A stretch of DNA of 64,000 nucleotides from Demequina subtropica (GTDB taxonomy: Bacteria > Actinomycetota > Actinomycetes > Actinomycetales > Demequinaceae): positions 138,006-202,005 of the forward strand of contig NZ_BBMB01000001.1 of the NCBI RefSeq assembly GCF_000971235.1, read 5' to 3'. Positions 27,715-34,766 of the stretch are shown piece by piece. The notes under the pieces are model-generated. The model was not told the DNA's origin and did not search any database. It worked only from the letters and a program-made list of their open reading frames with translations. Position 1 is the stretch's first letter. The number at the start of each line of letters is the position of its first letter. A program made the translations under genes and the position numbers.

Positions 27715-29511
27715 TCAAGGAGTGACGATCGGGAACGTGGGGTCGGGCCTCTGGGTGAGCGACAGGAGGGTCTGGAGCGCCGAGGCGTCGCCGTCGAGCT
27801 CCACCTCGTCCGTGTCGCCTGCGAGAAGCGCAAGCAGCTGCGGCTTGGTGAGGGTCACCACGAGGTCGGCGGGATCCTCCTTCGTCGTGGGGAAATGGAT
27901 GAGCGCGCCGTGGGAGAGCTCCATCCGGTAGGACTCGTCGGTGTCGGTGAAGCGCCACCGGATGGACAGTGCGATGTCCCATGCGCGGGGGCCCACGATC
28001 GTGATCGCGATGCTGTCGAACAGCTGGGTGATGGTGAGCGCTGCGGCCATCCCGCCGGGGGACCATTCGGTCGGCACCGTCGGTGCCACCAGCTCCTGCG
28101 CTCCGGTCAGGTAGTTGTTGCGCCACGTGCCGTTCTCCGCGCCGTACCCGAGCGCGGTGAACACCGCGGCGAGCGCCGCGCGGGCCTCGACGTTGTCAGG
28201 CTCCGCGAACACGCAGTGGCTTCCGAGCTCGGCCGCGAAACGCAGGTCTCCAGCGTCGGCGTACCCCCGGACCTTCGCGATCGCGGCGTCGATCCCTCCG
28301 GCGAGGTCGACGTACCGCGTCGCGAGCTCGACCGGGGGGTGCTGCCACAGGTGGGCGGGGTTGCCGTCGTACCAGCCCATGTACCGCTGGTAGATCGCCT
28401 TGACGTTGTGCGACACGGAGCCGTAGTAGCCGTGCGTGCTCCACTGGGCGTCGAGCGCGGGGGGCATCTCGATGGCCTCCGCGATCTCGGAGCCCACCAA
28501 GCCGGCGTTGAGCATCCTCAGCGTCTGGTCGTGCAGATAGCAATACAGGTCGCGCTGGCAGGTGAGGAACGCGAGGATCTGCTCGTTGCCCCACGTGGGC
28601 CAATGGTGCGAGGCGAACACCACCTCGGCCTCGTGCCCGAACATCTCGATGAGCTCGGCCAGGTAGCGCGACCAGCCTCGGGCGTCCCGCACCTCGGCCC
28701 CGCGCAGGGTGAGGAGGTTGTGCAGCGTGTGCGTCGCGTTCTCGGCGGTGCACAGCGCCTTGCTGTCGGGGAAGTAGAAGTTCAGCTCCGAGGGGGCCTC
28801 GGTGCCCGGCGTGAGCTGGAACACGATGCGCACGCCGTCGATCGTGCGCTCCTCGCCGGTCCGGGTGATGGAGTCGGTCGGGGCCAGCAGCCCGATGGTG
28901 CCCTTGGAGGTGCCCGAGCCCAGGCCCGCTCCGAGCATCCCTGTGGCGCCCACGCTCAGGTTGGCGCCCGTGTGGTAGATCGTGCGCCGCATCATCGCGA
29001 CGCCCGCGTAGACGTTCTCGGAGACCGCGTGCTCGAGGAAGCCTTCAGGAGCGATGATCGGGACGTCCTCGTCAGGCCCCACCACGCCGAGGACGCCGCC
29101 GAAGTGGTCGACATGGGAGTGGGTGTAGATGACGGCCCGGACCTCACGCTCACCGCGGTGCTCGCGGTACAGGGCCATACCGGCTGAGGCGACCTCGGCC
29201 GAGACCGCGGGATCGATGATGATGACGCCGGTGTCGCCTTCCACCACCGTCATGTTCGACAGCTCGATGCCGCGCAGCTGGTAGAGCCCCGGGACCACCT
29301 CGAAGAGGCCCTGGATGGCCGTGAGCTGACTCTGGCGCCACAGGCTGGGGTTCGCGGTGTCGGGGCAGTCGCCTGCCGTGCCCGCGGTGTAGACGTCGGC
29401 GTCGAACACGACGGCGCCGTCCGCGCCTGTGATCACCCCGGGCTCAAGCCGGGCGATCAGGCCCCGGTGGGCGTCGTCGAAGTCTCTGCGGTCGCTGAGG
29501 TCGCCGGTCAT
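27715..29511 (-). CDS. Alkyl sulfatase, SdsA1/BDS1 type (metallo-beta-lactamase fold)
   Basis: Zinc hydrolase of 598 residues that cleaves alkyl sulfate esters to alcohol and sulfate. The first zinc motif THSHVDHFGG has His131, His133, Asp135 and His136. The second-site region AENATHTLHNLLTLRGA and the dimerisation domain with THGYYGSVSHNVKAIYQRY are typical, and the last ~130 residues form the SCP2-like lipid-binding domain. No signal peptide is seen, whereas Pseudomonas SdsA1 is exported. AGGAGGA lies 4-5 bases before the ATG. It heads an operon with sulP and the GAP gene and is divergent from a paralogue. Confidence 0.92.
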   Translation of the reverse strand: MTGDLSDRRDFDDAHRGLIARLEPGVITGADGAVVFDADVYTAGTAGDCPDTANPSLWRQSQLTAIQGLFEVVPGLYQLRGIELSNMTVVEGDTGVIIIDPAVSAEVASAGMALYREHRGEREVRAVIYTHSHVDHFGGVLGVVGPDEDVPIIAPEGFLEHAVSENVYAGVAMMRRTIYHTGANLSVGATGMLGAGLGSGTSKGTIGLLAPTDSITRTGEERTIDGVRIVFQLTPGTEAPSELNFYFPDSKALCTAENATHTLHNLLTLRGAEVRDARGWSRYLAELIEMFGHEAEVVFASHHWPTWGNEQILAFLTCQRDLYCYLHDQTLRMLNAGLVGSEIAEAIEMPPALDAQWSTHGYYGSVSHNVKAIYQRYMGWYDGNPAHLWQHPPVELATRYVDLAGGIDAAIAKVRGYADAGDLRFAAELGSHCVFAEPDNVEARAALAAVFTALGYGAENGTWRNNYLTGAQELVAPTVPTEWSPGGMAAALTITQLFDSIAITIVGPRAWDIALSIRWRFTDTDESYRMELSHGALIHFPTTKEDPADLVVTLTKPQLLALLAGDTDEVELDGDASALQTLLSLTQRPDPTFPIVTP

Positions 29512-29647
29512 GATTCCTCCTGCATGTGCGCGTGTGGGATCGACGATGCCGGGGGACAGGCCTTGCTCGGAAGCGTGGCCGCATACGTTCCGATTGTGCG
29601 CGAAAACCCTCGTTCATGCGCGGTGAGCGCATGGGCCGGCCCCCGAA

Positions 29648-29665
29648 CGTCCCTCGCGAGGGACG
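29648..29665. promoter_or_regulatory. 18-bp perfect palindrome between the two alkylsulfatase genes
   Basis: CGTCCCTCGCGAGGGACG is a perfect palindrome in the 236-base divergent gap (29512-29747). Its core GTCCCTCGCGAGGG is also found at 4825-4838 before gluA. Position and symmetry fit an operator for a dimeric regulator of both sulfatase units. The gap also has AT-richer candidate promoter sequence around 29580-29615. Confidence 0.65.
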
Positions 29666-29747
29666 ATGCGCGGCGGGCGTGCTCCGGTTGCGGTCGCCCG
29701 CGCGGGGGTCAAGGCTGGAGGCGGGTCCCCCGAAGCCGGAGGCTGCC

Positions 29748-31619
29748 ATGCGCCAGAACGACCCCATCCCCGCGATCGAGGCGGCGCATGCGCGTCACCT
29801 CGCGACGCTCCCGTTCGACGACGAGCGGGACTTCGAGGACGCCGACCGCGGCTTCCTCGGCACGCTGGCGGACCCGGTGATCCGCGACGTCGACGGCAAG
29901 GTCGTGTGGGACGCGTCGACGTACGACTTCATCGAGGGCGAGGCGCCCACGTCGGTGCACCCGAGCCTGTGGCGGCAGTCGACGCTGGTGGCACGTCACG
30001 GCCTGTTCGAGGTGGTCGAGGGCATCTACCAGGTGCGAGGCCTCGACCTCTCGGTGATGTCGCTGATCGAGGGCGACACCGGCGTGATCGTGGTGGACCC
30101 GCTCATCTCCAAGGAGACCGCGGCCGCCGCGCTCGCGCTGTACCGCGAGCATCGGGGCGACCGCCCGGTGACCGGCATGGTCTACACGCACGCGCACCTC
30201 GACCACTTCGGCGGCGCGCTGGGCATCGTCTCGGCCGAGGAGGCGGCGGACCGGGCGCTCCCCGTCATCGTCCCGGAAGGTCTGGTCGGTCATGCCGTCG
30301 CGGAGAACGTGTACGCCGGCACCGCGATGGCGCGGCGGGCGGGCTACATGTACGGCGCCGCGCTCGCGCGGGGCCCGAAGGGTCAGGTGGGTGCCGGGCT
30401 CGGCCAGACCACCTCGACCGGCCACCCCGGCATCGTCGTCCCCACGCACGAGGTCACGGCGACGGGGGAGAAGGTCACGGTCGACGGCGTCGAGCTCGAG
30501 TTCCAGATGGCTCCCGGGACCGAGGCGCCCGCGGAGTTCCACTTCCTGCTGCCACGCTATGCGGCGCTGTGCATGGCCGAGAACGTCACGCACAACCTCC
30601 ACAACCTGCTCACCCTGCGCGGCGCGCTGGTGCGCGATCCCAACATCTGGGCGCACTACCTCACTGAGGCGATCGAGCTGTTCGGCGACCGCGCGGACGT
30701 CATGTTCGCCTCGCATCACTGGCCCACGTGGGGTCGCGAGCGGCTGGTCGAGTACATCGGCATCCAGCGCGACCTCTACAAGTACCTGCACGATCAGACG
30801 CTGCGCATGCTCAACAAGGGCCTCACGGGCGCGGAGATCGCGGAGGAGATGACCCTGCCGCCGGCGCTCGAGAGGGTCTGGGGCACGCACGGCTACTACG
30901 GATCGGTCTCGCACAACGTCAAGGCGATCTACCAGCGCTACCTGGGATGGTTCGACGGCAATCCCGCGCGCCTCTGGCCGCATCCGCCGCGGGCGCTCGC
31001 GGAGCGCTACGTCGCCGCGATGGGGGGCGTCGCCAGCGTCGTCGGCCTCGCCCGCACCGCGTACGACGAGGGCGACCTGCGGTGGGCGGCGACGCTCCTC
31101 GATCACGCGGTGTTCGCGGCTCCGGACGATGCGGCGGCGCGCGAGCTGTACGCCGACACGCTCGAGCAGCTCGCGTACGGATCCGAGAACGGCACGTGGC
31201 GCAGCTTCTTCCTGTCGGGCGCCACGGAGCTGCGGGAGGGCACGTTCGGCACCCCGGTGGCGACCGCGGCCCCGGATCTGGTCGTGCAGTTGAGCCCCGA
31301 GCAGATCTTCGATGCCATCGCGATCACGGTGGACGGCCCGCGGGCGTGGGACCTCGACCTCGCGATCGACGTGGTGCTCACCGACCTCGACCGGACGTTC
31401 CATCTCACGTTGCGCCACGGCGTGCTGGTCGCGTCCGAGGGCGCCGTCGCGGCAGGTGCCGGGGTGACGCTCGCCCTCACGAAGCCGCGGCTGCTCGCGG
31501 TGCTCGCGGGAGACCTCGCATCCCCGGGGATCGAGACGACCGGCGACCCTGGCGTGCTCCAGCAGCTGCTGGGCGTGCTCGACCCGGGCGACCCGGGCTT
31601 CGAGATCGTCCTGCCGTAG
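29748..31619 (+). CDS. Second alkyl sulfatase, SdsA1/BDS1 type
   Basis: Paralogue of the divergent gene, 623 residues. The zinc motif THAHLDHFGG has His148, His150, Asp152 and His153; AENVTHNLHNLLTLRGA, THGYYGSVSHNVKAIYQRY and the C-terminal SCP2-like domain are present. It has an N-terminal extension of ~15 residues and a longer loop after residue 160 compared with its neighbour. The frame is open upstream, but the ATG at 29748 has GGAGG 7 bases before it. No signal peptide. The two enzymes probably differ in chain-length preference; that is inference. Confidence 0.92.
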   Translation: MRQNDPIPAIEAAHARHLATLPFDDERDFEDADRGFLGTLADPVIRDVDGKVVWDASTYDFIEGEAPTSVHPSLWRQSTLVARHGLFEVVEGIYQVRGLDLSVMSLIEGDTGVIVVDPLISKETAAAALALYREHRGDRPVTGMVYTHAHLDHFGGALGIVSAEEAADRALPVIVPEGLVGHAVAENVYAGTAMARRAGYMYGAALARGPKGQVGAGLGQTTSTGHPGIVVPTHEVTATGEKVTVDGVELEFQMAPGTEAPAEFHFLLPRYAALCMAENVTHNLHNLLTLRGALVRDPNIWAHYLTEAIELFGDRADVMFASHHWPTWGRERLVEYIGIQRDLYKYLHDQTLRMLNKGLTGAEIAEEMTLPPALERVWGTHGYYGSVSHNVKAIYQRYLGWFDGNPARLWPHPPRALAERYVAAMGGVASVVGLARTAYDEGDLRWAATLLDHAVFAAPDDAAARELYADTLEQLAYGSENGTWRSFFLSGATELREGTFGTPVATAAPDLVVQLSPEQIFDAIAITVDGPRAWDLDLAIDVVLTDLDRTFHLTLRHGVLVASEGAVAAGAGVTLALTKPRLLAVLAGDLASPGIETTGDPGVLQQLLGVLDPGDPGFEIVLP

Positions 31620-31623
31620 CGCG

Positions 31624-31670
31624 GCATCGTTCCTCCGGCCGCGGTGCTGTCGCGGTCGGAGGGACGATGC
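31624..31670 (+). terminator. 19-bp hairpin after the second alkylsulfatase
   Basis: Arms 31624-31642 and 31652-31670 pair over 19 bases with two G-U wobbles and a 9-base loop, a few bases after the stop. Both ends carry the GCATCGT/ACGATGC word. There is no U-tract. Confidence 0.65.
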
Positions 31671-31702
31671 GCTTGACTGGCCGGGGAGGGAAGGAGCCGC
31701 GC

Positions 31703-32035
31703 ATGGACGTGGAGAACCTCGCCGCGGTCGCGGAGGACCAGCTCGAGCTCGCGCGGGTGGAGTCGAGCGGGCGCCACGCGGTCACCCTGATGGGGGACCG
31801 GGGCAGCGACCTCAGGCAGACGGTGATCGCGCTCGCGGCCGGCCAGCGGCTCCAGGACCATGAGAGCCCGGGGGAGGCGACCCTCCAGGTCATCAGCGGC
31901 GAGGTCGAGCTCGGCACCGCGTCCGGCGGCGCGACGCTCAGCCCCGGCGACTACCTGGTGCTCCCACCCGAGCGGCACGGCCTGCGTGCGCTCGCGGACT
32001 CCGCGGTGCTGCTCACGGTCGCGACGCGTGCCTGA
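31703..32035 (+). CDS. Small cupin-domain protein
   Basis: Single cupin barrel of 110 residues. GDYLVLPPERHGLRAL matches the second cupin motif with its conserved Pro and His; the first motif (HESPGEATLQVISGEVEL) has a His and a Glu but is short of one usual His. AAGGAG lies 7 bases before the ATG. It stands alone between the sulfatase hairpin and dapA. Small stand-alone cupins of this kind often have no known function; a metal-dependent enzyme or sensor is possible. Confidence 0.75.
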   Translation: MDVENLAAVAEDQLELARVESSGRHAVTLMGDRGSDLRQTVIALAAGQRLQDHESPGEATLQVISGEVELGTASGGATLSPGDYLVLPPERHGLRALADSAVLLTVATRA

Positions 32036-32073
32036 GCCTGCCGACGCGACCACGGGTCACCCGCCGCGCGCGG

Positions 32074-32079
32074 TAGGTT
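32074..32079 (+). promoter_or_regulatory. -10 element for a leaderless dapA transcript
   Basis: TAGGTT, 7 bases before the ATG at 32087. Confidence 0.6.
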
Positions 32080-32086
32080 GAGTGCC

Positions 32087-32980
32087 ATGACTTCCTCCAC
32101 GCGCCCGTTCGGAACGGTGCTGACCGCGATGGTCACCCCGATGCACGAGGGAGGCGCGCTGGACCTCAAGGGCGCCCAGGAGCTCGCGAAGTTCCTGGTC
32201 GCGCACGGTTCCGACGGGCTCGTCCTGTCGGGCACCACGGGCGAGGCCCCGACCACGCACGCGCCCGAGAAGGTGGACCTGCTCGTCGCCGTGCGCGAGG
32301 CCGTGGGGCCCGACGTCACGATCCTCACGGGCGCCGGCTCCAACGACACCGCGCACGCGGTGCGCATGGCCGAGCAGGGCGAGGAGGCCGGCGCCGACGG
32401 CATCCTCGCGCTCACGCCGTACTACTCGAAGCCCACGCAGGCCGGCGTGGTCGCGCACTTCCGCGCGATCCTCGGCGCGACGGGCCTGCCCGCGATGCTC
32501 TACGACATCCCGGGCCGCACCGCGCTCGCGATCAGCGACGAGAGCTACGACGAGCTCGCGGCGCACCCGCGCGTGGTCGCCGTCAAGGACGCCACGGGCG
32601 GCGTCGAGGCGGCCAAGGAGCGGATCGCGCGGACCGGGCTCGCGTGGTACTCGGGCGACGACCCGCTCACCCTCGACTTCCTCCGGGCGGGCGCCGTCGG
32701 CGTCGTGTCCGTCTCGTCCCACGTGGTGGGGCGGGAGATCGCGGCGATGATCGCCGCGCATGAGGCGGGCGACACCGCGGAGGCCGAGCGCCTCCACGAG
32801 TCCCTGCTCCCGGTGCACGAGGCCGTCTTCTCCGGCCCCGGCGCCATCAACGCGAAGTCCGCGGTGCACTGGCTGGGCGTGGTCCCGAGCCGTGCGATGC
32901 GCCTTCCCCTGCTTCCCAACCCGCCGGCCGAGCACGACGCGCTGATCTCGCGCCTCGAGGCCGCCGGCATCCACCCCTGA
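32087..32980 (+). CDS. dapA: 4-hydroxy-tetrahydrodipicolinate synthase
   Basis: Condenses pyruvate with aspartate semialdehyde, the first committed step to diaminopimelate and lysine. The 297-residue TIM barrel has the Schiff-base lysine at residue 167 (VVAVKDATGG), Tyr139 in LYDIPGRT and the SGTTGEAPT loop. A TTG start 9 bases upstream is possible, but the ATG at 32087 lies 7 bases after TAGGTT and fits the family. It precedes rnj by 10 bases, a conserved actinobacterial pair. Confidence 0.97.
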   Translation: MTSSTRPFGTVLTAMVTPMHEGGALDLKGAQELAKFLVAHGSDGLVLSGTTGEAPTTHAPEKVDLLVAVREAVGPDVTILTGAGSNDTAHAVRMAEQGEEAGADGILALTPYYSKPTQAGVVAHFRAILGATGLPAMLYDIPGRTALAISDESYDELAAHPRVVAVKDATGGVEAAKERIARTGLAWYSGDDPLTLDFLRAGAVGVVSVSSHVVGREIAAMIAAHEAGDTAEAERLHESLLPVHEAVFSGPGAINAKSAVHWLGVVPSRAMRLPLLPNPPAEHDALISRLEAAGIHP

Positions 32981-32990
32981 CGGAGACCGC

Positions 32991-34673
32991 ATGACCTTCA
33001 ATCCCGACCTGCTCCCGCCCCCCGCGCTCGAACCCGGCACCCTCCGGCTCGTCCCGCTCGGCGGCCTGGGCGAGGTGGGCCGCAACATGCACGTGCTCGA
33101 GCTCGACGGGCGCCTGCTCATCATCGACTGCGGCGTGCTCTTCCCCGAGGACCACCAGCCCGGCGTCGACCTGATCCTTCCCGACTTCAGCTACATCGAG
33201 GACCGGCTGGACGACGTCGAGGCGATCGTGCTCACGCACGGCCACGAGGACCACATCGGCGCCGTCCCGTACCTGCTGCGCATGCGCCGCGACATCCCGA
33301 TCCTGGGCTCGCAGCTCACGCTCGCCTTCGTCGAGGCGAAGCTCCGCGAGCACCGCATCAGCCCCGTGACGCTCGCGGTCAAGGAGGGGCAGCGCGAGAA
33401 GATCGGCATCTTCGACCTCGAGTTCCTCGCGGTGAACCACTCGATCCCGGACGCGCTCGCGGTCTTCGTGCGCACCTCCGCGGGCACGGTGCTCAACACC
33501 GGCGACTTCAAGATGGACCAGCTGCCGCTCGACGGCCGCATCACCGACCTGCGCGGCTTCGCGCGCCTGGGCGAGGAGGGCGTCGACGTCTTCCAGGTGG
33601 ACTCCACCAACGCCGAGGTCCCGGGCTTCACCACGGCGGAGGTCGAGATCGGCCCCGTCCTGGACCGCCTGTTCATGCAGGCGACCGGGCGCATCGTGGT
33701 GGCGTCCTTCGCGAGCCATGTGCACCGCGTCCAGCAGGTCATCGACGCCGCCGAGTCGCACGGCCGCAGGGTGGCGTTCGTGGGCCGGTCGATGGTGCGC
33801 AACATGGGCATCGCGGCGGACATGGGCTACCTGCGCGTGCCCGACGGCATCCTCATCGACCCCAAGAAGGCCGACGACATGCCCGGCGAGCAGGTGGTCT
33901 ACATGTCCACCGGATCGCAGGGCGAGCCGATGGCCGCGCTGAGCCGCATGGCCAGCGGCGACCACAAGGTGACCGTGGGGGAGGGGGATCTGGTGATCCT
34001 CGCCTCGTCCCTGATCCCGGGCAACGAGAACGCGGTCTTCCGCGTCATCAACGGGCTCATGCGCCTGGGTGCCACGGTGGTCCACCAGGGCAGCGCGCGC
34101 GTCCACGTCTCCGGCCACGCGAGCGCGGGCGAGCTGCTGTACTGCTACAACATCCTGCGCCCCAAGAACGTGATGCCGATCCACGGCGAGGTCCGTCACC
34201 TGCTGGCCAACGGGCACCTCGCCATGAAGACCGGCATCCCGCACGAGAACGTGATGTTCGCGGAGAACGGCACCGTGGTGGACCTCAAGGACGGCGTGGC
34301 CCGCGTGGTCGGCGCGGTCGAGGTGCACAACGTCTACGTCGACGGATCGTCGATCGGCGAGATCACCGACGCCGAGCTCAAGGACCGCCGCATCCTCTCG
34401 GAGGAGGGCTTCGTGTCCGTGTTCGCGGTGGTCGACTCGAGCAACGGCCGCGTGGTCTCGGGCCCGGAGGTGCACGCGCGCGGCCTCGCGGAGGGCGACG
34501 CGGTCTTCGACGCGATACTCCCCGAGATCAAGAAGGCGATCGAGGACGCCGCACGCGGCGGCTCGACCGACACCCACCAGCTCCAGCAGGTCGCGCGACG
34601 CGTCCTGGGGCGGTTCGTGGGCACCAAGCTGCGCCGACGCCCCATGATCGTCCCGATCGTCATCGAGGCCTGA
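32991..34673 (+). CDS. rnj: Ribonuclease J
   Basis: Zinc-dependent endonuclease and 5'-to-3' exonuclease of mRNA decay and rRNA maturation, 560 residues. The metallo-beta-lactamase motif HGHEDH is at residues 83-88, the beta-CASP region lies at ~210-370 (SFASHVHRVQQVIDAAESHGR) and the C-terminal domain follows. It starts 10 bases after dapA (ACGGAGACCGC as ribosome site). A strong 13-bp hairpin follows the stop. Confidence 0.96.
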   Translation: MTFNPDLLPPPALEPGTLRLVPLGGLGEVGRNMHVLELDGRLLIIDCGVLFPEDHQPGVDLILPDFSYIEDRLDDVEAIVLTHGHEDHIGAVPYLLRMRRDIPILGSQLTLAFVEAKLREHRISPVTLAVKEGQREKIGIFDLEFLAVNHSIPDALAVFVRTSAGTVLNTGDFKMDQLPLDGRITDLRGFARLGEEGVDVFQVDSTNAEVPGFTTAEVEIGPVLDRLFMQATGRIVVASFASHVHRVQQVIDAAESHGRRVAFVGRSMVRNMGIAADMGYLRVPDGILIDPKKADDMPGEQVVYMSTGSQGEPMAALSRMASGDHKVTVGEGDLVILASSLIPGNENAVFRVINGLMRLGATVVHQGSARVHVSGHASAGELLYCYNILRPKNVMPIHGEVRHLLANGHLAMKTGIPHENVMFAENGTVVDLKDGVARVVGAVEVHNVYVDGSSIGEITDAELKDRRILSEEGFVSVFAVVDSSNGRVVSGPEVHARGLAEGDAVFDAILPEIKKAIEDAARGGSTDTHQLQQVARRVLGRFVGTKLRRRPMIVPIVIEA

Positions 34674-34680
34674 ACCGCGT

Positions 34681-34711
34681 CCCGCATCGTCCCTTCCGGG
34701 GACGATGCGGG
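34681..34711 (+). terminator. 13-bp perfect hairpin after rnj
   Basis: CCCGCATCGTCCC and GGGACGATGCGGG form a perfect 13-bp stem with a 5-base loop (TTCCG), 7 bases after the stop. No U-tract. It contains two inverted copies of the recurring GCATCGTCC word. Confidence 0.75.
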
Positions 34712-34766
34712 TCCGGGCGGGGTGGCAACACCACGCGTCCCCCTCGGGGCACTACCGTGCTGTGCC

